Shown in pieces: positions 45,176 through 56,484 of a stretch of 64,000 nt of DNA. A model generated the notes under the pieces. That model was not told the origin of the DNA. It did not search any database and was given only the letters and a program-made list of their open reading frames with translations. The stretch lies in assembly GCF_019649055.1 (NCBI RefSeq), contig NW_026570280.1, forward strand, positions 372,001-436,000, read 5' to 3'. Every line of letters starts with the position of its first letter. The first letter of the stretch is position 1. Source of the stretch: Paramacrobiotus metropolitanus (taxonomy: Eukaryota > Tardigrada > Eutardigrada > Parachela > Macrobiotidae). The translations under genes were made by a program, and so were the position numbers.

Positions 45176-46549
45176 AAGAAACGTGTCAGTGAATTGGAAA
45201 ATGAACTTGAAACTAACGAACGTCAGGCGGACAAGCGGAAACAGGAATACCGAGAAAGACTGACGGCACTTGAGACACGTCTCTTCGATCTGGAACAGCA
45301 ACAGGATGACCTTCAAAGTGCTGCAGACGGTTGGAAAGTCAAATATGAAAGACAGAAAGAATTGGCAGATGAATATCTGAAAATGGTAGATGACAGAGAA
45401 ATGGAAGGTCATCTTGCGGTCAGTGACCTTAACGAAAGCATGTCCGAAGAAACCGCCGAAAGGTCACGGCACTTGGCAGAATTGAAAGACGAATGTGACT
45501 TACTGAAACGAAAGGTCACCGAAGCGGAAGCCAAAAGAGATGAATATGCGACTAAGCTCACCGATGCCACCCAGCGGTTACTAACGAATACCAATGAAGT
45601 ATTCAAGCTCAGGAACGACCTGAAACTACGAGATGAGAATATCGGAATTCTTCAAAAGGAATCGAAAGGTCATCAGAGAAGAGCTGATGAAGCCGTTCAG
45701 GCGGCTAAAGATCTGAGGGACCTTACAGCCACCGAATGCGCGAGGCTGAAGAACGAAATAAGACAAGTGATGGAAGAAAACAAGATGCTGAAAGATGATA
45801 TCGGAAAGGTCACCGAGGAACATAAAGAGTTGAAAGAAACCGCCAAGATCATGACCGAACGAGGTTTGAATTGGGAGCGGGAAGCACGCCGATTGGACGT
45901 GCTGGTCACAGCGCTCGAAAGGAAAGATAAAGAATGGCAACAAGCAGTTCATCAGAAGACACAGGAGATTATCAAGCTCAACACGGAGCTGATTGATATG
46001 ACCCAAACAGTGATGACAAGAGAAGACGAGGTTACCCAAACGAAAGACCAGCTAAAAGCGGCAGCTGAAGAATACATGAAGCTGGAAAGAGATGTTACCC
46101 AGTTGGCGGAACATATCAAAAAGGTGAAGAACAATACCGATAAGGTCATCCAAGAGAAAACGTTCCAACTCCACCAGCACATGTTACAGGTCAAGGAGGA
46201 GAATTAGAATTTGAAGACGGAAAAAGAGGAATACCAGTTGAAAGTCCGACGCTTTGAAGATGAGAATAGGGCGCTTAATATGTCTAATAAGCACAAAGAC
46301 GAACAGCTTCTGCAATACGGAGCCAAGACAGCAACGGTGGAATCGCCCCCGCCCAGTTACAGTAACGCACAGGAAACGGGCACGGGCAAAAGCTTCCACT
46401 TCGAAATGCCACTACGAACTGGCACCGGCAGAGGAAATGTCAAAACGGAGCAGGACGGTGAAAAGGTCAAAGACGAAAGAAACCACCATCAGGTTATTCA
46501 CACTCGAGCCGAGGTGAACCTTCACAATTTCCCTCACACATTAAAGTGA
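45176..46549 (+). pseudogene. Retrotransposon coiled-coil region upstream of Gag
   Basis: About 450 codons in one frame are interrupted by TAG at 46205-46207 (after QVKEEN). The sequence is a near-continuous predicted coiled coil: VSELENELETNERQADKRKQ, LETRLFDLEQQQDDLQSA, then repeated charged heptads (ERSRHLAELKDECDLLKRKV and onward). The last part turns Ser/Pro/Gly-rich and ends with TGA at 46547-46549. The Gag frame starts one base out of phase there. A coiled coil this long before Gag is unusual for gypsy elements; self-assembly of particles is a plausible role. Coding octamers are read here as ERS, KVT and KGH in different places. Confidence 0.7.
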
Positions 46550-47418
46550 ACGCGTTCATCGACGAAGGGCGACAGGACAGACCTCCCAGTCGGCAGGAAC
46601 GCCCAAGGAAGTCCCGCTACGCTAAGCCGAGACGAAACCAAAACGATGACGACAGTAATGAAGAGGAAGAGGATCCGAGAGGAGGATTCACACTGGCAAA
46701 AGCACTTAACTCCATGGCTCGGAAAACGCCACTCGTGACCTTTGACGGCAGCCGTGACACCGTCAATGGTTGGACAAGATTGGTGAAAGAAACCCAGGAT
46801 ACCTACCAGCTTACTGATAAGCAAGTAATGATTGAAATAGCCAGCGCAGTGAAAGGGCCGGCCAAAGGCTGGTTTGAAGGAGAAAAAGATATAGCAGCAG
46901 AGGACGGAATCGAATACACGGTAAAAGAATGGATGGATAAATTCAAAGACGAATATGGTGACCGAGATGAAGAAGTCTTAGGCTTACGTGAGGCCTATGC
47001 AAGGAAATTCGAACTTGGAAAAGAATCGCTCGACCAGTATTACCAGGCAATGATGCGGTTCAAAGCAATGGCGGCTCAAGCGAGACCAGCACCCCAGAAT
47101 GTAGCCCCACCGAATATGGGAGCACCACAACAGCCAGTTAACTTCGGCGGAAATGGAAATTGGAATGGAGGTCAAGGAAACTTCCAGAATCAAGGACAAG
47201 GTCAAGGTCAAGGCAACTTTCAGCCAAATAGAGGAAACCAGAACTTCCAGCAGAATCGAGGGTCACGAACAGAATTCAAGTTTCAAATGATCGACGGATG
47301 GGTGGCGAATAACGTGCAGATGTGCCAATACTGTATGTATGGCAATCACCAGACACAGGGGTGTAAGTTCGCCAACACACCTCCGGAACAGAATCCGAAC
47401 CTGTTTGCCTTCAGAGAA
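46546..47418 (+). pseudogene. gag: Gag: capsid-like domain and CCHC zinc knuckle
   Basis: The capsid-like part holds LVTFDGSRDTVNGWTRLVKE, then VKGPAKGWFEGE, VKEWMDKFKDEYGD and LGKESLDQYYQAMMRFKAMA. This is the retrotransposon Gag pattern of helices with a conserved W and YY/F. It is followed by a Pro/Gly/Asn/Gln linker and one knuckle, CQYCMYGNHQTQGC (C-x2-C-x4-H-x4-C), which binds element RNA. The frame ends at TAG 47419-47421, and the same frame resumes into the RGG tail. No ATG sits at its 5' edge, which fits translation as part of a longer precursor with the coiled-coil region after frame repair or frameshifting. Confidence 0.85.
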
Positions 47419-47421
47419 TAG

Positions 47422-47847
47422 CAACGATTGCGCGGCCTGGGCGGCTGGCGCCAAGCGGTGGCAAACGGATACGACCTAATTGCCCAATGGTATCAAGCGA
47501 AAGCCAATTTCCAAAACCAGCAAGGCAATGGAAACGGAAATAACGGGAATGGAAATGGCGGTGGCCAAAATGGCGGCTTCGGCCGTGGTGGCTACGGCCG
47601 CGGCGGTTTCAGAGGAAGAGGCAGAGGCTACGGCCGCGGAAATTGGAATGGTGGCAACCGAGGCGGTGGAAATGGAGGCGGCCAAGGAAACTACCAACAG
47701 GGTGGTGGCCAATATAATAACGGCGGCGGACAACAACAAGGCAACGTTCAAGGAAATGCAAATGGACAACAACAAGGCAACGTTCAAGACAATGTGCAAG
47801 GCGCGCAACAAGGTGGGGTGCCGGTTCAGGGAAACGGGCAAGATCAG
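47422..47847 (+). pseudogene. Gag C-terminal RGG and Gly/Asn/Gln-rich tail
   Basis: It is in the same frame as Gag beyond the TAG at 47419. It reads LRGLGGWRQAVANGYDLIAQ, then a pure Gly/Asn stretch, then RGG boxes (GRGGYGRGGFRGRGRGYGRG) and Gln/Gly/Asn repeats (GQQQGNVQ). RGG boxes bind RNA and G-quadruplexes and promote condensation in other proteins. Such a long prion-like tail on an LTR-element Gag is uncommon. It ends at TAG 47848-47850. Confidence 0.7.
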
Positions 47848-47859
47848 TAGGCGCCGGTG

Positions 47860-49400
47860 AGCCTACTGATCGCCCCGACCCTAAACCACCGGATAAAAGG
47901 GGAACGGAAAGGTCACCACCGCAGAATGGTACTGCAGTGAAAGTGACCAATGCAACGGCTATAAGGATGCCGTCAGCGCAAAAAGGAAATGGACCGGCTA
48001 TACGGATGCCGCAACCACAGGAAACGGCTATATGAATGCCGTCACAGCAAGATGAGATGACTATATGGATGTCATCATTGCGAAAGGAAATTGAAGCGGC
48101 TATAAGGATGCCGTCACAACAGCAGAATCAAAGGTCACCGCAGAATGGTACTGCGAGTGGAAATTGTCAGCAAACAAAGTGTAATTGCGCACCAGAAGAA
48201 GTGGACGATGAGCAACATGCGAAATTCCGAAAATATTTGGCAGAGAAGGAGCCACGTTGCAACTGTCGCGTAACGGAGACAGGATATACGGAAACAGACA
48301 TCCGACCCAGATTCTGCGGTTGCTCGGAAGATAAAGACTTAAAGCAGAATACCACTGATGACAGTAAAGACGAAAGGTCACCTTCCGTAGGAGAAGTCCA
48401 AGTGAAAGGTCAAGGAGCGAGTGCGAACGCTAAAGGTTATGGTGGAAGCACCGTGTTTAAAGGTCAAGAAATAAACTAGACACTACGAACAGCGCAGCAA
48501 AGGAATAGCGAAATGGCACAAAACTCCGATGACTCACTTGTGGATGCATTAACGCTGCAACGGAAGGAAATATGGCGAAAAATGGCCTACAGACCGAATG
48601 GGAATCACGGGATGTGGATACCCGTGACACCGAAAGCGAAACAAAAAGGTGAAATGTCACAAGAAGATTACTGGGACATGCAACAGTTACGCACACAAAG
48701 CGAAAGGAAAAGATGAGAAGAGTTGGTTACCGGGAAACCAGCAGTATTCAACGCAACCGAATACAAGAATGCGCAGGCTGACCTTAATAACCCGCGAAAT
48801 GCACCGCCAAAGGACAAACCGCTAAATTATGGTGAAAAAGTTCCCATACAAAAGTCGACAAATGGCGGATTTGTCATCAAGCGCAATGAAAGGTCACAGG
48901 ACTTAGCGCAAAATGAACAAAAAGGATGGTCAAAAGAGACAGCACAAACGCAACAGTGCAGTAGTGCAGTTGAAAGGTCATGGGACTTATCACAAGCACT
49001 GCACAGAGATGCCAGTAATAAGTCACCAGCCCGAACAGACGGAATGTCTTCGCAAACTGATCCGATGAAAACGAACAATGAAGTGTCAGCAAAAGTGATT
49101 GAATGGATGACCCAAAAGGGATATGACATGGTCACATATGAAAGGTCACCGGACAGCGAAGAAGATGATCTGAAGAAAGCTGACCAGATAACAAGTGAAG
49201 TCATTGGGAAGTTGCGAGACAAAAGGAAAGATGAACACAAAGAAGAAGCGCTGTACCAGACGATAACTGAAGTGACTAAAGGTCATATGACCAGCACAAA
49301 AGCAAATGAGCAAGTGCAGAATGCTGGAAAGGTCACAAGTGGTAAAAGGGCTACAGAGAAGCAACTAGACCGGCAAAAGCCACGGGAATTTTACGATGTT
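47860..49400 (+). pseudogene. Linker region between Gag and protease, Cys-containing
   Basis: A third frame carries a repeated AI(R/W)MPS peptide (ATAIRMPSAQ; AAIRMPSQQ) and then a small Cys cluster (QTKCNCAPEE, PRCNCRV, RFCGCSED). Long acidic low-complexity sequence rich in octamer-derived ERSQDL, ERSWDL, ERSPDS, TKGHMTS and GKVTSG follows. In-frame stops are TGA 48033-48035, TAG 48477-48479, TGA 48714-48716 and TGA 49401-49403. The frame is otherwise continuous into the protease. Each stop can be reached from CGA or CAG by one C-to-T change. No enzymatic domain is recognised. Confidence 0.55.
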
Positions 49401-49403
49401 TGA

Positions 49404-51030
49404 ACCGATGTGCCACACAGGATTGATAAGTTGAGCGAAATACTAAAAGGTCATAGTACTTCAACAAAAGGACAAATGCTTCCCGATACGGATCCGGGGC
49501 CAGTATCGCTCATCCCTGTGAAATGTAAGGTTCATACACTGAAGATTCAAAACGGAAAATTGCCCAAACGAATTGAAGCGTACACTCACGAAGTGAAGGT
49601 GGGAGATATAAAGGTCAACGCGATGCTGGATACCAGCGCCGAGACGTCGCTGATCAGCAAACCGTTCTGTGAGAAAAATGGAATTCATATGCTCCCATTG
49701 CCACCAGACAGACTGGTGAGGATAAATGGAATTAGCGGAACGTCGGGATTTATGGTGACACACTACTGTGTGGCACCAGTAACCTTGAGGGAAAAGACTA
49801 GCGAACATTCCTTCTACGTCCGACCGAAGTGTGACGACGTACAGGTCTTACTGGGATTCGACTTCTTAGAGAAGAAGTTCGTACTGATGGATAACGAAGG
49901 CGAAGAAGAGACAGAGGATGACCCGAAACCAGTTGCTAAAGTACAAGTCGGAAAGGTCACCGCACGTGTAAAACAAACGGGGAATGTTCAAACGGACAAT
50001 GAAACGCTAATCCCAGTACCAGAGGCACAGGAAAAAGAAAAGGAAAAAGCATTGTCAACATCGGAACAGTTGAAAGCGATTCAGCAGGAGATTGAAAACA
50101 TGTTAAATCGAACACTGCTGACACAAAAGGGAAGAGAAAAGGTCATCCTAGTACCAGAGGCACCGGGAATGACAAAAGTGCAGCAGAATGTGAAAGTGCA
50201 GCAGCAAGCAATTATCCAAGTACCAGAGGCACTGGAAACGAAAAATGAAAATGGAAATGTTGAAAAAGTTATCCCAGTACCAGAGGCACTGGGCAAAGAA
50301 AATGAAAGGTCACCAATGACAGACACTGTGAACTTAGTACCAGAGCCGGATCCGAAAAACGCCAATATGACCTTTTTCGAACCACGCCCTGCTACGATAA
50401 ATAAAAGGGAAATAAAGAGAAAGTTATCCCAGTACCAGAGGCACTGGAAAAGGAAATTCAAAGGTCAACGGTACCAGAGCGCACTTCGAATCTTTTCGAA
50501 CTACGATCTGCTACCCAAAACGAAAGGTCAACGGATAAAACCAAAGACGACGCAACAGAACGTGATTCTAAAAAGGAACCCTTTTTCGAACCACACTCTG
50601 CTATCAACGAAGAAAGGTCACCAACGCTTCAAGAGATAGCTGCCACACAGAAAGAAGCGACAGCTGCAGCGAAACAATCGCTCGTGCCTGGCTTGGAGTG
50701 GGCAAAGCCTATCCCAGTACCAGAGGCACTGGGAATAAAGACGGCTAAAGTGTGGAAGGATAAAAAGAGTGAAAGGTTACGAATATTGAAACGGATAACC
50801 GAAGAAGAACAGATGTTTACGAGCGAGATCCGCAACAAGGCGCTCGAGCAGTTAAAAGGTCACAAGACAGGCAAACAACCAGAGGTCATCGAAATATCCT
50901 CTGAGGACAAGAGCGTGACCCCAATCGAATACGAACAGGATGTTACAGCACAGGAGGACGTCAATCCGCAAATGAGTCGAGAGACATTAACTCCAGAAGA
51001 ACGAGCTGGGAGTTGTCACCTACGGTTACT
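49404..51030 (+). pseudogene. pol: Aspartic protease domain plus VPEALG repeat region
   Basis: The protease core holds VNAMLDTSAETSLISK (active-site loop) and VLLGFDFLEKKFVLMD (the ILG-type second motif), as in retropepsins that cut Gag-Pol. The usual D-T/S-G-A is D-T-S-A here, with Gly replaced by Ser through a single base (GGC to AGC), so activity is doubtful. Downstream are six to eight VPEAL(G/E) peptides from the DNA word GTACCAGAGGCACTGG (near 50011, 50153, 50218, 50278, 50337, 50430, 50712) and three FFEPR-type words (near 50373, 50486, 50582). A frameshift lies at about 50395-50425. Coding resumes in another frame to about 51000. Confidence 0.75.
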
Positions 51031-53190
51031 ATGAGTATCCGTGTAGGATACAACCTCAAAGAGAATGTGCTGAATGCCGCGAGAATGCATCTCAAGATGA
51101 CCTTTCGGAATGGCCGAAATGTAACGCCGCAATAGCGGACCTCAAAGGTCACGTTCAAAAGGAAGTTAAAAGTATTATACGGACAAATGAAATGTGGAAA
51201 CCACACATCGAACGATATCATTGTAACAGATATCGGACCTGGTTGTCATGCGTCAAAAACTTCATCATTGGAAGAGGAAGATGGCTAAACCATTGGCTAC
51301 ATCGGGTTGAAAACGGAATCCAAGATCCTCTTGATCCAGTATTAACTGAACGAAGATTTGAAAGAGAGATAGAGGAGATGAACGAAGAAGGAGAACTCTG
51401 GGAGGAAGCAAGAGTTGACCTTTTCTGGGATTTCCGTGTGAATCACATGTATAAAGGTCAAGGGAAAACGATTATTTTCCTAGCAGGACTTGGCACGCCA
51501 GTATACGAATCACTCCAAGTGTATTACGACGCACTAAAGAGGGAAACGAAAAAGCATTCGAAAAATACTGGAAGAAATTTGAAGAAGAAATTCCCAGATT
51601 TGATGTAAACGAGATGAGGGAATTGCAAGTAACCCGGAAAAGAAGATTACCGGGATTGACGGAAAAGAAAAAGGTGACCTTTGCACCAGACCCTGATGGA
51701 GTGGACTACCCAGAACGAGGTGGCGACACGTGGTGCATGTATGAGACTAAGCCAGGTGATGACTGGGTCACCGAAGAATTAATGGCAAATTGCGTCTTCG
51801 TTGGTCCCAAACGACCCAAAGGTTACGAAACGGTCCAACAGAACGAAGCTGATAAAGAGACGGTAAAAGCAGCAGAAAAAGAGGAAACGGCTAAGGATAC
51901 AGTTGAAGGAGGATCGAATGAGACAGAAGAATCACATACGTCTGCTTTTAACATCGCAAAGATGTTAACAGATAGAGGCGAAATGTGGAGAAAATTTAAA
52001 GAGGAAGTGGAAAGAATATCGAATGAGCAGCAAATCCCAGTAACTGAGACAAAAAACGGGGAAAGGTCACTCGATAACGGTGAGGAATGTCCGCCGGTCG
52101 AGTTGACCGAAAAGCCATTAATGAGCCTTGAAGAAATTGATGAACAGGAAAAGTCAAATCAAGAGGAGCAGAGGTCAAACTCTGATCAGTCGGAAAGGTC
52201 ATCAACAAGAATACAAGTAGCAAGGAGCCACCCGAGAATCGCGGCACGAAATGGAAGAAAAGCAAAGGAAGCGGACAAACCTCTGCTCAAAAATTTAAAA
52301 GCGAAAAAACTCAGCGATTCACGGGAAAATGAAAGTGACCTTTCATCAGAAGATGAAGGAGTTGACGAACGCCCACTTGAAAAAGCTGACAAAGGTCGAG
52401 CTACTGCACAAGAATACGAGAGTAGTGATTCGGACTCGGAATGGACGAGCTCAAGTGATAATTCAACGACTTCTGAAGATTCAGGCGTAAGTGACCTTTC
52501 AAAGCAAGAGGACTTACTGGACCTGGATGAAGATGACGAAGTGGACGAAGAAAAAGAAAAAGAGATAAAAGTCAGAAGATTGAAAGTAGAAAAAGCTAGA
52601 CTTTCGAAAGATGTGATTAAAGTCTACCGTGATCAACGAATCAAATTGAAACCGTCAAATTGCACACGCGTAAAGGTCAAGATGGGAAAATATGCACCGA
52701 CTCAAAACAAGTTGATGTTCACACCGGTCCCACAAATCGAAACCGACGTGCAACCGTTAGCAGGAGTGACGGACCACAGAGGAAAATACTTCGAAATCGT
52801 CATTGCGAATCACAGCAGCAAATACCGAATTGTAAAGAAAAATCAGCTCCTCGGATACGTTGAACCGTACGAACATATGGAAAATGTAAAGGTCAACGCT
52901 GGGACAGTAAAAAATGTAGTTGAAGACCCAGAGGTGGATGATACAACGAAAGCTGAAAAGACAAAGATAATTGGGAATTTGAAACTAGGACCTGACCTAA
53001 CTGAAGAACAGAAAAATGACGTGTATAACGCGTTTTGGGAATTCTGGAAGGTCCTACCGACATCAAAGAAACCGTATGGAGATGTGAAAGAAGTTACTCA
53101 CGTGATCGATACGGGAGACGCGAAACCAGTTAAATGTAACCCGGCCAGAACGAGTTGGACAGGCCGCGAGTTTATAACAAAGCATATCTG
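51031..53190 (+). pseudogene. Pre-RT region: Cys motif, charged linker, start of RT
   Basis: After a frame change near 51000 the sequence reads GVVTYGYYEYPCRIQPQREC with further Cys residues (AECRENAS, WPKCNAA). A basic/aromatic block follows (WLSCVKNFIIGRGRWLNHWL). Another shift near 51545 leads to a 500-codon Glu/Ser/Lys-rich linker. At the end comes a beta-rich block (KYFEIVIANHSSKYRIVKKN, QLLGYVEP), typical of the segment between protease and RT in gypsy elements. The frame ends with VTHVIDTGDAKPVKCNPART, the beginning of RT, before a frameshift near 53184. Confidence 0.65.
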
Positions 53191-54420
53191 GCACAAGATG
53201 TAATTGAGCCGTCAGACGCCGAATGGAGTTTCCCAGTTGTGTTAGATATGAAAAAAAATGGCGATGGGACAATGGGAACGAGATTTTGTGTCAATTACAT
53301 CATGCTGAATAAGCTAACGAGAAAAAACAATTACCCGCTACCGAATCCAGATGAGTTGCTCGACGCGTGCGCAGGCAACAAATATTATGGAAAAATGGAT
53401 CTACAAAGTGGATTCTGGCAGATTCCAATGGACCCGGCGTCAATCAATAAGACGACCTTTGTAACGCTAGATGGAATGTACCGGTTCAAAAGAATGCCAT
53501 TTGGAGTTTGCAACGGACCAGCAACATTTCAATTATGCATGGATAAAGTATTGTCGAAAGCGAAAAGAAAAGGTTGTGTTTTCGGGTACATTGACGACGT
53601 TATCTTCGCTGGAAAAACGTGGGCGATCTTCATGCAGAATTTGAGAAACGTTCTAATGAGCCTCGTTGAAGCGGGATTTAGAATAAAGCCAACGAAATGC
53701 GAATTCGGAATGAGACAAATGGGATTCCTCGGTCACATACTCAGTGAAGACGGAATCAGAATGGATCCGGAAAAGGTCACCGCGGTCTCAGAATTCAAAC
53801 GGCCTCAAACAGAAAGGCAGTTAAGGTCATTCCTTGGACTGGCGAATTATTATCGCAAGTTCATTATGGGATATGCTCAGAAAACGTGTCATTTGTACGA
53901 GCTGTTGAGACAGGATAAACAAGTAAAGAAAGACTGGACAAAAGTATATGAGGACAAATTCAACAGTCTGAAACAATTGTTATGCGAAGGCCCGGTATTG
54001 GCGAAATTTGACCCGACAAAACCGACCGTAATTGAATGTGACGCGAGTAAAGAGGGAATCGGAGCTGTCTTATCACAAGAAGGTCATCCGATCGCGTACG
54101 CCAGTCGCGTCTTACATGGAGCAGAAAGAAATTACGGCGTAACGGAATGTGAATGTCTTGCAGTGGTGTTCGCTGTCAGAAAATTCAAGCCATTCATCGA
54201 TTATGCGGAATTTACCGTACGAACGGATCATAGGCACTGACCAACTTGTTAAGGTCAGAGACGAATAAAGTCGGCATGAACCCGCGCTTGACAAGATGGG
54301 CGATGGCACTGCAAGGTCACCAGTTTAAAATTGAATACAAACCGGGAAAGTATTGTGACAACGCAGATGCACTATCAAGAGCACAAATTGAAGGTCCAAC
54401 ATGTCAAGAAGAAGAATTTG
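53191..54420 (+). pseudogene. pol: Reverse transcriptase and RNase H
   Basis: The RT blocks are in order: AQDVIEPSDAEWSFPVV, RFCVNYIMLNKLT, KMDLQSGFWQIPM (first catalytic Asp), FKRMPFGVCNGPATFQ, GYIDDVIFA (YIDD catalytic pair), GFLGHILSEDGI and RSFLGLANYYRKFI. RNase H follows with IECDASKEGIGAVLSQ (Asp), TECECLAVVFAVRKF (Glu) and VRTDHR (Asp). A one-base loss near 54236 stops the frame at 54238-54240. The remainder (RLTRWAMALQGHQFKIEY, NADALSRA) follows in the next frame. The motifs place it in the Ty3/gypsy group. Catalytic residues are intact, but the frameshift would prevent a complete polyprotein. Confidence 0.92.
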
Positions 54421-56470
54421 ACGAGATTCCGAATTTCGAGGATTATAAGAAAGAATTTGATACAAAAGAACCGGCAATTAAAATTGGACAGCTGTTCCTA
54501 CAGATGGTGGAACAACGCGAAAAACGTCTAAAGGTCACCTCAGCTACGGCGAAAGAGTCGGCTGAATCAGAAGTGAAGGTGAACCGTGTAAAAAGTTGGC
54601 TGCCCGCCGTTAGTGACCTGAAGGTCACCGGACTTGAAGCGGGATCTGAAATTCAAAACGGAAAGGTCACCGGACTCGATGAAGCAGTGGAAAATAAAGA
54701 TGACCTTTGGGAAACGGACAAAGTAGCACAAGCACTGAACGAGTGTCCTATAAAGCTGTTGCGATTCCCGAAACAGATGAAAAGAAGTACAAACCGCTAC
54801 CACGCTGTAAGGTCATTAAAGATTGGAACGAACTCAGTACGGCGACAGTCCGCATTGTCAACCTGCAAGGGGTTGAAGAAGACGAAGACGACACAAACTT
54901 GCAGTTGCGAAATAAACAATTGAAGGATCCCCATTTGGCAATGATAATCGACGAATTGGAACACCTACCAGATGCGGAAACGAGATCGAAATTTGAAGTT
55001 CATTACCAGTTGTGGAATGGCATATTATACCGAGTAAAGGATAAAAACGGGAGACTTGAAAGGTCATATGTGGTACCGTTGTCAATGCAAAGAGCGATAA
55101 TCCACGCATTGCACGACGAGAAAGCGGCAGGCCATTTGAGATTTGAAAAGACTCTGTCAGCAATAAGACTTCGTTACTATTGGGACAGAATGAGTACTGA
55201 TGTGAAGAATTACATACTCGCTTGCCAAGGATGCCAATTTTAAAAGATACCGAGAAAATGCCCACCCGGAAAACTGCAAGAGATAAAAGTCGGACCTCCA
55301 TTCTTCCGGGTCTACGCGGACTTGAAAAGACCGCTGTTGCCAACGAAGAAACGCGGATATAAGTACATAGCAGTATTCATCGATCAGCTGACCAAATATG
55401 TGATAGCAGTACCGATGAAGACGGCAACAGCTAAAGAGTTCGCGAAAGTGTTCGTAAAGCACGTGATATTGGTACACGGAGCACCGCACATTCTACATAC
55501 TGATCGCGGACGACACTTTACAGCTGAAGTATTGGCAAAGGTCACCAACGTGTTCAAGATTAAACACACGTTTGGAACGGCATATCACCCAGAAGGTCAA
55601 GGCCAAGTTGAGAGACAGATGCAAACGATCGCAGATGGCTTGGCGCAGTATCTGAAAGCGGGAAATGAAAGGAAGTTCAGCAAATATCTCCCATATGTTA
55701 TTTCAGCCATGAACCGAGTCGTACACGCTACAACCGGATACTCAGCATATTATATGTTGCACGGCAGAGAAATGACAATGCCGGAAGATGTGGTCACAAA
55801 AACTAATATACCCGACGACTATGGGTCCCCAGATGAATGGGTAGAGACCATGAAAAAGAATTTGACCTTTGCAGAAGAAGTGGCCAAATGCAATATAAAA
55901 GATGCTTACAAAAAGAATGCGGAGATTTATAATAAGAGGAAGTCGGAACCGAACTTTAAAGTGGGCGACTTTGTACTGATACGTCTACCAAAGGATACGA
56001 AACAAGGAAAGAAAGAAAATCAGTCGGACTTCAAGTCGAAATACGATAAAGTATGGAAGATTCTCAGTTTCCCGCGAGCAAACGAAGCAGAGGTCATTGA
56101 GCAGAACCCAAAGAAAGAAGCGGATTTGAAAGTGGTCTCGATTGATCGCGTGAAACCATGGCACCCTCCGTTGCCGGATGAGAAGAAGGAAACAGTAGAC
56201 AGAGTAACAGAGCGTACTCAAAAAGATTCGGATAAATCTTTTTTCGAACCACGCTCTCTGCTGCCCGACACAAGTGGAGATAAACCTAAGAAGAAGAGAG
56301 GAAGACCAAGGAAAGAGGATAAAGACTTTGAAACTGCAGTAACCAAAAGGTCGAACGCAGAAGCCGGAAATCTGGCAGAAAAGTCATTGGAACAAGATAT
56401 AGAAGCACCAGAGCGTAATTCCAAAAAGGACTTGCAACAACCTTTTTTGAACCACGCACTGCTACTGGAC
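54421..56470 (+). pseudogene. pol: Linker and integrase
   Basis: An acidic linker with two near-identical KVTGLEAGSE/KVTGLDEAVE octamer-coded peptides precedes a frameshift near 54735. The integrase zinc domain has HALHDEKAAGHLRFEKTL, then RYYWDRMSTDV and CQGCQF (HHCC). An in-frame TAA at 55241-55243 follows; the same frame continues through the DDE core: VYADL and FIDQLTKY, then HTDRGRHFT, then HPEGQGQVERQ. A C-terminal GPY/F-like module follows (GDFVLIRLPKD; YDKVWKIL; DRVKPWHPPL). TAA could come from CAA by one C-to-T change. Further on are basic KKKRGRPRKE (an AT-hook-like GRPRK) and FFEPR words near 56240 and 56441. Confidence 0.88.
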
Positions 56471-56484
56471 AAACTGATGACCTT

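Noticed and set aside
45176-49403. A stop-codon reassignment to explain in-frame TAG and TGA in the retrotransposon
   Set aside because: Both TAG and TGA occur internally, frameshifts are also present, and SNAP genes end in TGA; decay is simpler.
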